A DNA stretch of 64,000 bases from Pseudocercospora fijiensis CIRAD86. Its lineage: Eukaryota > Ascomycota > Dothideomycetes > Mycosphaerellales > Mycosphaerellaceae. This document shows, piece by piece, positions 12,201-24,300 of this stretch. The notes beneath the pieces are model-generated. The model was not told where the DNA came from, did no database searches, and worked only from the letters and a program-made list of their open reading frames with translations. The stretch covers positions 2,829,016-2,893,015 of the forward strand of contig NW_006921536.1 of NCBI RefSeq assembly GCF_000340215.1, read 5' to 3'. The position numbers were made by a program, and so were the translations under genes. Numbering within the stretch: the stretch's first letter is position 1; each line of letters starts with the position of its first letter.

Positions 12201-13995
12201 CGTATTCCTAGACAAGTTCCGCTAAGTCGCGGAGGTCGTTAACGTCGTACTAAACGTTATACGCGTAACCGTAGCTACGCTACTTAACTAGATATTGCGT
12301 CTTGCCTCTAGAGACTCTACGCCCGAGGAGCTTCTCGATCTCGTAATAGGGCGCCTTTAGGTATAGGTAGTCGTCGTCGAAAGGTGCTTTATCTACCGGC
12401 CTAGGCTTAGGTATCTCTCTATTGTATAGATTACAGCCCTCGGGGTAAGGTTCTAGCTACGAAACTAAGATTACAGGGTAGATACGCATTACTAGGGGGA
12501 GATCGAGTTCGTACGCGAGGTTGCCGACCGGGCGTACTACCTTAAAAGGACTAGTACGCTACGCGGAGAGCTTTCGGTTAGGGTTCCCTAGCAGGCGGTA
12601 TCCCTTATATAGCTTAAGTAGTACCTTCTAGCCCGTCTTAAAGGAAATAGGGCGATACTTACGATCGTATTGGTCTTTTATTATTGCTACCGCCTATGCG
12701 AGAGAGTCCGTAGCCTAATCGCGTACCTCCTATCTTAATACTAAGTAGTCCTTAGTAGGGAGCTTAGTAAGGGGGTTTAGCGCGTCTAAGTTAGTCTTAA
12801 ATCCTTAAATTAGAATATTAGGTACCTCTCTAGTCGAGGCGTTTCTAGCGTTATTAAGCTCGGCCTAGATATACAGAAGTGCGTCCGTCTAATTAGCGTC
12901 TAGATAATTAGAGGTAAAGAATCGTAGTGCGATTTCTACGGTCTAATTAGTTCGCTTAGACTAGCCGTCCGACTAAGGGTAGTACGCCGTCGTTGCGAAA
13001 AACCTCGTACCTAACTTCTTAAAGGCTGCTTTTATAAAGTCGCTAAGCTAAATAGGGTCCTAGTCGCCGATTATAATAGCCGGAAGGTTGCGCTCTATTT
13101 CGATATATCCTTAGATCTAATCGCTACCGTACTACTACGCCGTCTACGTTAATTTGCACTTGCGTAGTATAACGCGCTTAGAGTACTTATACGTCTTAGT
13201 AAGGAAACTATCGTAGCCGTCTTTATTAGGTAGTAGGCCGTAAACCTAGTCCGTAGTAATAGCGTACTATAGAATAGGCTAGCATTTAATCGGTTGCAAT
13301 TTACCGTATAAAGGATAGCGTAGCGTCTAGTTTAGGATGCACTCGGAGCAATAAGCGATATACTTAGAGACCTCGCGTCCGAGCTAGCGTATATAAAAGC
13401 TAGCGTATAGACGAGCGTAAGTGCGGTAATAACCTATATAGTAGCAATAATCGTAGGCTATTTAGAAGACCTCCTTATATAGGGAGCGGGGGATATATAG
13501 CCTCTCTCTACCGTCGGTATCGTCCTTAAAATAGATAAGGTCGTCGCGTAAGAAAAAACAAAGTCTTAATAGGCTCGACTCGGCCTCGCCTATAATATTA
13601 GCTTCCTCTTAATTAGGGTTGTCGTTAGCGTCTAAGGTCCTCTTAGCGGCGGCTCGTAGGCGGCGTTCTTCTATAGCGTTTAGCTAAGCTAGGATTGCGG
13701 ACTAATAGGGGTCCTTAGCATATCCCGCCTTTAAGTTATCCTTAAATTCGGTAGCGAGTTCTACGAGTACGGAGTAGAAAACTATAGGCTCGTTAGAGGT
13801 ATACGTTCGGCCGGAGTGCTCGTCGATTATAGTAGCGTAAAAGCAAATCGTACCCTCGCTTTCGTATAGGTATATATAGTACGCGTCGATTATATTATTC
13901 GCGGGCGCCGGATCGTCGTATGCTAGGGGATCTAGTATATCGTATGCCTAATCTACCGCTCGGTCGAGGTCCGCTACGAGCCTACTTAAGGCGTC
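12200..13995 (-). pseudogene. Integrase and chromodomain of element C
   Basis: Minus-strand pol 3' end. It begins with DALSRL (end of RNase H). Next come the integrase zinc-finger region, with a conserved YCSEC, and the core, with TTDQVYGLLP and then AYYPQSDGQSKRTNQ carrying the last catalytic region. A chromodomain closes it at about 12,230-12,346, reading YEIEKLLGRR then QYLVK, with a stop where Trp is expected. Chromodomain integrases bind heterochromatin marks and direct insertion there, which fits the nested landscape. Inactivated by many TAA/TAG codons at former Gln/Trp positions. Closely similar in design to element E. Confidence 0.88.
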
Positions 13996-14278
13996 TAGTA
14001 AAGAACGGAAACCAAAACCACTACTACTACCTATAGTAATAGTATAGGCTACCGAGGGTAACATAACCTATAGCAATATAGGCAGCTATATTTAGTATAA
14101 TAGGATAACAAGACGGTTGCTTAGGCTAATAACTAGAGCCCTGCAATATAGGCATTATAGAAGTATAATATAAACAATATGCTATACGAGGTTAGTGCTC
14201 TATCTACAATATAGAAGGAGGCCTCTTATATAGGCTTAAAACTTAGCCTAGGTATATAGGGCCGGTTACTAGCTAATA
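13996..14278 (-). repeat. LTR of element A (A2, 3' LTR)
   Basis: 283-bp direct repeat of 26,060-26,342 and 7,611-7,893. Starts TAGTAAAGAACGGAAACC and ends TTACTAGCTAATA. The left flank is C integrase/RNase H coding sequence; the right flank is the A2 interior. Confidence 0.93.
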
Positions 14279-14455
14279 TCCCTCCCTTTCTTCGTATCTA
14301 ACTAGACACGCTTCACATTGCGCTAAAAAAAAACAAATAGGTATACAGTTGCCTTAGGCATCTTTAGCTAGGCTATTTTTTAGAAACTCCTAATAATACC
14401 CCTAGGGTAGTATTGTTCCTAGAATCCATTAATATACAAAAACAATCCTAAGCAA
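14279..14455 (-). other. 3' untranslated region of A2
   Basis: Short stretch between the extra-ORF stop and the 3' LTR. It contains a palindrome copy at 14,391-14,421 (TAATAATACCCCTAGGGTAG core). The polypurine tract should abut the LTR, but the minus strand reads AGGGAGGGATATTAG there, which is only a candidate. Confidence 0.6.
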
Positions 14456-17223
14456 TTAGTCTACTATACCGACTTACTGCTGCTTTAATATACCGTAATC
14501 CTTACTAGTAATAACCTTATTAGCTAGGCGGTTCTCTAAAATTCCTCCGCAGGTGTTAAAGCTGTTAGTACTAAAGTACTCGGCCTCGTAGTAAGCTTAA
14601 GTAACGAGGAGGTTAGCAGCCTTCTCCTATATAGCGTTCTCCTACTCGCGTAGATAGTCCTTAAGCTCCTCCTTACTAAACTAGAGGATTTGTTTAACTT
14701 CGTTCTAAACAACGTAACTCGACTAAGGAATTCTACCGACTAGGGCATCGGAAATACAACTAAGGCCTTCGACTAAGATAGCGGTAGGGAAGGCGAATAG
14801 TACGAAGGTATTAGAACCTAGAAGGGCGGTTAGATTACGGTGCGCCTTAGCAACCTTAGAGACGGTTAAGTTGTCGTAGCCTTTAATCTTAGTGCCGTCG
14901 ATAATACGAGAGTAGCCTAGGTCGATTGATATACGGTCGCTCTCGGGCTTTAGATTACTATATAGAAGGTATAGTATCTAAATAGAGACTTCGCATTCCT
15001 TTAGAGGCCTAGAGGGTTAAGGATCTACTAAGCTACCTCGCCTTCGTTAGGCTAACTATCGAATATATAGCCGAGGTCGTCGTTAGTAAGGTGCTTATTA
15101 GTAAGCTTACTAATCTTGTTTAGTAGAACTAAGTTACGGCCTATAAGCTTCTTAACCTAATTGTCGAAGACCTCTAGTTCGTATATGCCCTCGACAACTA
15201 TTAAATAGGAGGTCTTATTTTTAGATATAAGAGAAACCTTAATACGTAGATAGCTAGTACCCTTACTAGCTACGAGCTTAACTATATCCTATCCGAGACG
15301 AGAAGTCTCCTTAGTAGGGCAGTTCTTATAACCGCTATTACCTACCTTAAAGTACTTAGTAGGCTTAGGGACGGAGATAAGCTCGTATACGTAATTAGGT
15401 CGAAGGGTAATAGCTAAAAGCTATAAGGTAGGATGCTAGCGGACGATTTAGTTGCTTACTCTATAGGTCTAAAAGGCATTACGGCCTTCCTACTTAGACT
15501 TAGGCAGTTTACGCATATACTAAAAGAACATGCGAAACTCCTCCTATATTAGGTCGACGATAAGAGGAAGGTACGCTCTACGAGGCGACTATATCTAACC
15601 GAAGACTCGAGGGAAGATAGCATTACTAGTCTAACGAAAACAGTCGAAGGAGGTGCCTTAGCCGAGAATGCTAGTAATTAACTTATACCGACGCTTAGTT
15701 AGCGTAAGATCGCGAGTAATAGTGCTAGTAGGGTTGAATACGTAGAGTCCTAGGGAGGTCGGGGCGGCAGTAGGACGTCTAGGAAACTAGTTAGCGTAGT
15801 TGTCCTTAAGGGTAGTAAAGGCATCCTAATTAGCAACCTTACGCCTAATCTTTACTAGACGGCCGATAAGGACAACCGTCTTAGTACTAGTATAAAGACT
15901 ATAGACCTTAGCGGCTTTCTTAATATAGTTAGCATATATAGTAAACCGCTCTTTACCTAGCTTACTAAGGTCGTCGAGCTATTAATAGATAGATAGGGCA
16001 GTAGGAGCTTTACCTATATCGGCTTTAGGAACTATATCGATCTTAGTAATAAGGTGCGTAATAGAGTCGCCCTTATAAGAACCGTAGATATTCTTAGTTA
16101 ATAGGATCGGCGAGAGCCCTCTATCTCTACGCTCGCTAAAGGAGCCTTCGGAGGAGACATCTTCTAGTAGTATATCTAGTATATTAATATCCGAGTTATT
16201 ATAGTTAGTACTATAGTTAGTACTAGAAGGGGCGCTATACTTCTTAGTAGCCTTGCGGAGGGCCTAGCGAGTATACAATGCCTTCTTACGCGCTACTTCG
16301 GCCTTAGCGCGCTCGTCTTTAACTTCCTAAGGGACCTTACGGTTACGGGTCGAGCGACGGTCTTAAGCCTATATCTCCGTAACGAGCGCGAGACTAGTAG
16401 CCGTATCGGCCTCTATTTCTAGGCGAAGAGCCTTGCGTTTAAGGACATTAACGATAGGAGCCTCTTAACCTTTAATAATAAAACCTATACTATTAATACG
16501 ATAGCCCTTCTCTTTTAGTAGATCCTTAGTTATCTATATATTAAGATCGATCTAGATAATTGCATCGTAGTACCGCTTCTAGTAGGATGTCGTAAAGTCG
16601 TTAAGCGTAAAGGACAAGTTAAGTAACTACTTGCCTACCTTCTTGCTAGCGGTAGATATACGATAGATTATAGTACGGGAAAGGTACTCGGCGCCTTAAC
16701 GACGGACCTTATACTTATTAACGAACGAAGAGACCTGCTTTATACGCTCTTGTCTACCGTAGGCGAAGTTAATAAGGCTCTTAGGAAGACTACTTAGTCC
16801 TCCCTAATATTCGAAGGCCTAGTCGAGGGTCTTAAAGCATAAACGAATCTAGGTGCCGGCAGTCTCGAGGCTATAGACGATAGGAAAGGCTTATTTAATA
16901 TCTATATCGTTAAGAACCTCGCGCTTGAAGATACGCTTACCGATAGACTAACGTAAGTTGTTTATACCGTACGTAACTAAGATAGTAGCCTTCTTAATAT
17001 TCCTATCGATAACGCGTAGTAGAGTGCGAGCATTCTAGATCTTCTCTAAAGGATCTTTAAGGGCAGTAACGATCTAGAAGCAGTGCTCGAGGCTAGTTGT
17101 AGCAGCTAAGGCGCTATCGGATAGGGCTTCGATCGGGACTAGGGCGGCTAGGCTTAGGTTAATAGGGGTAGGTAGGTCGTTGCTACTACTACCGCCTAGC
17201 GGATTCGGGGCGCCGGAAGACAT
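14456..17223 (-). pseudogene. Extra ORF of element A (about 922 codons, unknown protein)
   Basis: A minus-strand frame starts with a preserved ATG at 17,223 (MSSGAPNPLGGSSS) and runs to a TAA at 14,456. It is broken only by TAA/TAG at likely former Gln/Trp codons, plus one apparent frame change near 15,000-15,030 (total length is not a multiple of three). I do not recognise the protein. Visible features are a Ser/Gly-rich N terminus, a basic segment (RRSTRNRKVP) near residue 285, a Lys/Arg/Ala-rich helix-like stretch, a Ser/Asn-rich linker (SAPSSTNYSTNYNNS), and a C-terminal part with GYSRIIDGTKIKGYDNL. No signal peptide, membrane anchor or zinc motif was seen, so a true env is unlikely. It sits between integrase and the 3' LTR, preceded by a 17-nt poly-C tract (minus strand) and two palindromes. 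It may be an accessory ORF of the element or a captured host gene. Confidence 0.72.
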
Positions 17224-18388
17224 AGTCGACCGAAGCGGAAGTAGGTTAGAAACGAGTCTATAAGTGTGTTCGCTGCTTAATAATAATAATCGAAGGGTTT
17301 AGATAGAAGAGGGGGGGGGGGGGGGGGTAGTTAGGCGGTAGCGAGTTAGTTAGTAATCGAGTAGAAGAAGGAGCTTAGGAAGCTCGCTTTAAATATAGTG
17401 CGAAGGTAACGTAGTCCGTATGTTCCGCGCTAGTAAAGCAAACGGATAACGGCTATATATAAAAGTAAAGCTATATACGAGACCTCTTTGTTATTAGGGC
17501 AGGCTAAAGTTTAACAATCGATCTAGCTAATTACTAGTAGCGACTATGCGCCTTTGTTAACCTTTAGCTATCGTAGATCCTCGCGTACTCGAAATATAAC
17601 TAGTCAGTTCGAGTCCTTAGTAGAAATCTATAGTAGCGAAGCTAGCGGGACTAATAATACCCCCGGGGTAGTATTAGCTTTTCTCTAGAGATGCTCGGTA
17701 ACGAGGAGCAAGTCGCCTAGGCCTAGCGTAGCTAATTCGTCGGTATATTAGCCTATAGCACTACCGTTGTAGATGTAGCATTGCCTTTTATATTAGCAAG
17801 CACGTAAAGGTAGTCTATACGTTTACCTTCTTCCTTCTTCTAAATACTAAGCTTAATAGCCTAAGGTCCCTATTCTTAGAGGCTATAGGCCTAGGTTGCT
17901 AGATCTATCTAAGAGCTAGGAAGGGAGAGGGATCCTCCCTTTCTTAGTGTCCTACGTAGCTAGTACTAATTAGGGCAGGAACATCCTCTAGCAGAGTATC
18001 TTGTTATCGTTATTACTTAAGGAAGGTTGCTAGAGTCTAGGAATCTAGAGGGAAGTAGTCCTAGAAGGGTAGAGGGGTTAGGTTCGGCTATCTTCCTAAT
18101 ACTACCCCCGGGGTATTATTAGGAAAATACGCCTCGTATAGTTCTATCTAAGGAAACAAGAGCGAAGGAATAAAGTTATAGCAATATTAATCGAAGGTAA
18201 AGGTAAAAGCAAAAGACAACAATAGGATAAACTAAAAGCAACAAACGAGAGTATAAACATTAGTAGGAATAGACAATAGGTAAAGACTAAAGGTATAGGG
18301 CGGCACTATATTAATAGCGCGGAGAACGATCGATAAGAGTAAGGAAGCAACGTAGTAGAGGTAGGTAGAGGCAAGGAAGAGTAAGCAA
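17224..18388 (-). other. Spacer between pol and the extra ORF in A2
   Basis: 1.17 kb without a readable ORF. It holds a run of 17 G (17,311-17,327; poly-C on the coding strand, about 90 nt before the extra-ORF ATG) and two copies of the palindrome (17,652-17,676 and 18,095-18,123) about 440 bp apart. This could be an internal promoter region or a splice-acceptor region for a separate transcript; that is inference. Confidence 0.6.
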
Positions 18389-21300
18389 TTATTTAGTCTC
18401 GGGATCTAGCTATAATTCTAGGCAGTCTTCGTCGCTAGACTAGTCGAGGAGCTCCTCCTCGGAGTTAGAGTTAGATAGCTAGAAGTCTAGTTTACTATCG
18501 GAATTAATATCGGAAATGCTCTATACGCAATTTATATATATATAACCCTCCCTTTATTTATAAGTCATTCCTAATAGCTTACTAAGACGTATCTAGGGAT
18601 GCGTATAGTTATTAGGTAGAACAGGATCTATAATCGCGGTAGGATCCTCCTCTCGATAGGTATCTAAGGTCGGTAGAGGGTCCGTAGAGGCATTAACTTC
18701 CTCCTTAGTCGGGGGAGGGCGGGTAGGTTCTCTTAACTCGACGACCTTCTTTAGGTTAGCCCGGGGGTGCGAGTGCTTTAAGGTAGCACTATTAAGTTCC
18801 TTAAGCCGATACGTAGAACTATCGTAAAGGACCTCCTATACTCTATAAGGCCCTTTCTATTTAAAGGCTAGCTTATAGGAGTAACTATATTCTAGCTCCG
18901 ACCGGTATAGAAGGACTATATCGCTAACCTTTAGAGGCTCCTAATTAATAGCATTATAGTTATCGAAATACTGCTTAGCCTCTTTACGAAGGCGCCGTTG
19001 TCGAGTAAGACCCTCCTAAGAAGTCGTAGTTATATCCTTAAGAGCCTTAGTCCGTAGGGTAAGAAGATCTACCCTAGTACGAATAGACCCCTAATCGTAA
19101 ACGCTATACGTGCGATAGGACAACTTAATAGGAAGAACGGCGTCCCTCCTAATTATAAGCTCTACCGGCGTAAGTCTAGTAGTATCGATAATAGTAGTTC
19201 GATCCGCCTAGAGAAGGGCTAGGACCCGGGTAGAGATAGGAACCGACCTGTCCCCTCTATTAGTTATCTTAGATAGGGCATCAATTAAAGACCGATAGCT
19301 ACGTTCAATAATAGCATTCGACTAGGGATAGTACAGGGAGATACGAACGTTTTTCGCCTTATACGAAACAAGTAGTACTTAAACTTCTTTAGCTATATTG
19401 TTCGTAGCGTTATCTAAGATAATCTCGTAAGGTATTCCCTAGCGGCAAAACAGATCTTTAAACAGGAAGGTAGCTATATTACGAGTATTAATAGCGCCGC
19501 AGCCCTTATAGAAATAATAGGCCTCTAGCTATCGAGAAAGACCCTCCCGAATAATATATAAGCTATTGTTGCGACTAAGATAGACCCTATCGCTATACTA
19601 TCGCTCTCCGACTAATTAGGTAGTAGGAATACGCAGTTCTCCTAGACGTCGGTAGCTATTCCTAAAATTGCACTTAGGATAGCTCTTATAGTAGCGGGAG
19701 ACATTAGCCTATACGCCGTCCTACTAGTAGCGCCGACGAAGGATATCGAAGGTGCCCTCCGCCGCCCGGTAGCCGAGCTTATTATAAACGGAACGAAGGA
19801 TCTCTTATCGGGCTACTAGGTCGTTAATAATACGCTAGAGAGATGCATTAACTATCGCTTGTTGCTAAAGGATTCGATCTTTAACTAGGAATCGTCGAGA
19901 ATAGCGAATAACCTAACGGTATTAACTCCTTAATAGGCTAGGCGCTTTCTTCGTATAGGTTAGGAAGTAGGCGATATAATAGGAGTCGTCGGAGTAGACC
20001 CTATTAAGGATATTATCCCTCTCTAGTTTATCCGCCTTAGCTTTAGCCTAGTCGTTATCGTTAGTAGTAGGGCTCCCGTCGGGCTAGTTACCTAGTTAGT
20101 CGCTAGGTTAGTCGTCGGTAGCAGGCCTAGTAATCGCTAGCATAGCATTAATATAGAAGGTAGCGAAGAAAGTACGGTTAATTACCGCATCGATATCCTC
20201 TTCTTCTATTATCTTAGCGATATTCTCTTCTATAGCGGGCCTTCTAGAAAGGCTATCCGGTCTAGTATGCTTCTTACTAGGAACGTAGAAGACGTCGAAA
20301 TCAAACAAATAGATCTAGGCAACCTACCGAGCTATCGTAGAGTTTAGCAGGTCGGAGGCTATACGGTTAAGCTAATAGACTAGCGTCTAAGCATCGATTT
20401 CTAAGCGAAAGAATACACTAAAGAGCTATAGTCGGAACTTCTTTAGAGCCTTATAGACTCTAAGGCACTCTCGCTTGCCTGCATCGTACCGGGCCTCGAT
20501 CGGTTTCTATAGCCCTAAGTCGTACTAGATAGGGTATCGCAAAGATAGTTCTTTACGGTTATACTGCATTAGTATCTCGCTATAGCCTTCCCTACTCGAG
20601 TCGATAGTAACAATTATTAAACCCGCACCCTCTAAGTAGTTAATAGACGTAAGTATAGGTACGCTAACAAGTGCCTTAGTTACCTTGTCCTTAGCCGCTT
20701 AGTAAACGGGGGTCTATTCGAACTTGGTATCCTTCTTAAGTAAGGCGTACAAGGGCTTATATACTAATACAAAGTTCTCGACCTAGATACGGAAGTAGGA
20801 GACTACTCTAAGCTAGGTTCGGACACCCTTCTAACAGGTAGGATCCGGCTAGGATACTATCTTTAGGACCCGTATATTATTAGGATAGCGGCCGTTTTTA
20901 TCGGTTACAAACCCGACAATGTTTATTCGTTTGTATAGGAGCTAAAGCTTCTCCCTATATACCGTTAGATTAGCTCGCTCTAGGTCGTAGAGGACGCTAT
21001 CGAGGTTCTAGATATACTCGAGAAAGAACCTACGGATACTAGGCTCTACTTCTTTATTATCGTACCTAGTTTTAGGCCCTTTAATGCCGATGTCGTCTAG
21101 GAAAGGCATCGCTATATAGGAGATATAGGCCGCGAGGACTTAGTTTATAATGCGAACGAACTAGGCTACGGAGTTAGTTGCCCCTTAGGGAAGGGTAGTT
21201 TGTCTATATAGCCTAAGAGGTGTCTCGAAACTAGTAAGGTCGCGGCTGTTAGGGTAAAGAGGAATCTAGTCGTAGCCCGAGAAAACGTTAACTAGTAAGG

Positions 21301-24300
21301 CTATAATACAGTTAGCAAAGGCTTCCGAGAACCTATTAGTCTCCGGAGGCAGGTTAGCATCTCTAATCGTAACTGCGTTAAACTTTTGTATAGCGTTAAT
21401 TAGACGGTACTTTTTTAGTTCCCTAGGAGCTGTCTTCTTTTAAACTAGGAAGTATAGATTGCGATACGAGGCATAGGAAGGCTCTAGTGTGCCGGCCTTT
21501 ATGCGCTGCCGTATTATATCCTTAACTATACCTCGTAGGCTTAGGTTTAGCTTGAAACCTAGATAGGCCTAAGGCTTATATTCGATTGTTCGGATCTTCT
21601 ACGGAGGGGCAACCTCCGGGTTAATTCTGCCTAGGTAAGTAAAATCATATGCTAACACCGCTTCGCGATTGTATAGAAGCTTATATAGTAGGTTAAGTTT
21701 AAGATCCGAAAGCTCTATACTAGGTTTGATTTTCGCAAGCCTCTCCGGTATTAGCCTTAAACCCCTAGGAATAGTAGAGAACTTCTTAGTAATATATCTC
21801 TAATCGTACGGACTATCCCTAGGTAGTAATATTGCTTCCTAATTAAGACACTTTTGTCGCTAGTTAGGATTCCCGCTAGGATTAGACCTATCGGTAATGT
21901 ATACGCTACCCTTTATAGGCTTAATCTTGTCGGCTACCCTCTTATATAGGGTATAGACACTAATCGATTATCGAACCTAAGCTCTCTCTCTTTGTCGTTA
22001 GGCTTAGAGATTAGCGTAATAAAACAGCGCGTAAACTTCCTTAGAAGTCTCCTTAAGTCGATAGGTATATAACTAGTAGTCCTAATTTATAACGCCGGCG
22101 AAAACGTTAGATTCGTAATAACACCCCCGGGGTAGCATTAGATTCGCGCTCTAATTAGTTAGTTCGGGTAGACCCGCGTCCGGTAGTAATGCCTCCGGCG
22201 ACGATATATAAGATAGCATTATTACCTTAAGTTGTATAGCAGGTATAGGTAATCGTTGTATTATACTCGCTATCGCTTCGAGCACTCGTCTTCTTAGTAT
22301 AGAACCTAGAAACTTGCCTTAACGTACAGAGCGGCGCACTTCTAGAAATAACCTATTTAAGCTATACTAACTTATAGCGCAGATTGCCGGTCTTACAACC
22401 GCGCCGTAGCGTTTCCTAAAGACCGTCTAGAAGCAGTAAGGATATCCTCGTAGGACTTATAGCTAGTGTTGCCGATATAACTAGTAAATACGACTCGGTT
22501 GCCCTTCTAGTTAGTAATAGTTCCCTTCTAGGAACTATCGTCGTAGTTGCGCTAGACACTACGAGTTATGCGAGACTATAGCCGACCTAGAATAATTGGC
22601 GTGTTTAGGTCGGCGGCGATCTAGAAGGTAAAGGAAAAGCATATACCGAAGGCGTCTACTATAACATTATAGCAAGCACTAACTAGCGCAACCTCTCTAT
22701 TTACTCCCTATATACCTAGGGAAATGTCTCTATTTATTAGCAGCCTAAGTTGTTTAGCCTAACGCTTACTTATAATAAGTAACTCCGAACTATTATTAAG
22801 CATTGCTAGCATCTATTAACTATAGCTCCCGATAGTAACTTAAATATAGATAGCGGGAACGACGGCGAAGGAACGGGTAACTACGGAAAGGTCTATATTA
22901 TTAGGGATAGAGTAAAGTTCTTTAGGTCGAGGAGGTCCTACTCGACCGATTTGTTAGCTAGTAAACCGGACAGCCTTAATAGAGACTAAAACTAGAGTAG
23001 GGTCGGGATTATTACTATCCCCTCGGCCTATCTCCTTAACTCCCTCTTCGTTAGTATTATCGATAGTATCTTAGTTCTCGTAGGTTACCGATTCGCCTTC
23101 TACTAACTCTTAGGTACCTGAAAATTTAGGAAGGAACTATAGGGAAGAGACGTCGATATAGTCTTCTTATCCCTGTTTCCTTCGGAGGGCAGCGAGGTCT
23201 TTTATAAAAGTAGTATCGTTAGGGATTCGGCTCTAGAATAGGTTAGTAGGCAAACCGTATACTAGTAGCTCTCCTATAGACATATTAGACTTAAGGTCTA
23301 GGAACTATAAAGCCTAGAAGAGAGCGTTTGCCTTTATATCTAAGGAGTTAGCTAGGCTAGTACTATACTTTTTTATATACCTATTAAAGCGAAAGCTCTT
23401 TAGGTCGGATAACTTCCGTTTATAGGCAGGTAGGTTAGCTAGGCCTAGGGTACTACTAATATCGGTAGTAATATCCTCTATATCGACCTCTAGAGTCTCT
23501 AGGACGACTAGGCTTTCTATAGGTAGGGTGCTAGGGGCGGTGCTAGGTATAGTGCTAGATCGGGTAGCGCGGTCTATAGCTATCTAGAGAGTCTTAGTTT
23601 TAGCGGTTAACTCTCGCTATTGCTTAGCCTTATCGGCTGCCTTGTTCTTTAGTACCCTAGTAGGGGCTGCCGTACTAGGGCGAGTAGGGTTCTAAGGGCT
23701 CTTGCCCTTACTTTAGGACTAGGTCTAAGACCGTATAGCAGCGTAGATATCTATACTATTCTTAGTAACCGCGTAAACATTAGTAACTGCGTCCGGATCC
23801 TAAGAAACAAAGTTGACTTTAATAGGCTTAGTAGTTCCGTTACTACTTCGCTCCTCAACCTGTTTTGCCCTAACCTTCTAAGTTTCTCGTTTAGTAATAG
23901 CGGCGAGGGTACTGTTCCTAGTGTCCTTAAACTCGATCTTGCCGCTATACTTCTTTTCTAGAAGGGTCTTTAGCTAAGGCAGCTTCGGGGCTCTCCGATC
24001 CTATTCGAAATCAATCTTGTCGCCGGTGTCTATATAGTAGAATCGGCTATTTACTTGCATAATAAGCTTCCTTTTAAGAAGCTCTTTCTAGATAGGGTAG
24101 GACGATTAGATATGTTAAACCCGCTATNNNNNNNNNNNNNNNNNNNNNNNNNNNNNNNNNNNNNNNNNNNNNNNNNNNNNNNNNNNNNNNNNNNNNNNNN
24201 NNNNNNNNNNNNNNNNNNNNNNNNNNNATCGCCTAGTATAGTAGTATTAATAACCTCCCTAACTCGCTATAATGCTTTTATATTTAGGTTTAGCTAGGCT

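Larger units (their letters stand above)
7894..13995 (-). mobile_element. Retrotransposon C, segment 3 (RNase H end, integrase, chromodomain, extra ORF)
   Basis: The 3' part of an old chromodomain Ty3/gypsy element, cut on the left by A1 and on the right by A2. The right edge codes DALSRL on the minus strand, and the matching upstream half (LYRIP) lies at 26,343, on the other side of A2. Reading across gives the usual RIPDALSRL end of RNase H. The order on the minus strand is RNase H end, integrase, chromodomain, spacer, long extra ORF. Its 3' LTR is outside the window, beyond A1. Confidence 0.88.

Noticed and set aside
14456..17223. Classical env glycoprotein
   Set aside because: Position fits, but no signal peptide, cysteine pattern or transmembrane segment is visible.
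17652..18123. Solo LTR or MITE bounded by two palindromes in the A2 spacer
   Set aside because: No duplication of flanks and no second copy of the 440-bp interior in the window; left as unexplained spacer with two palindromes.
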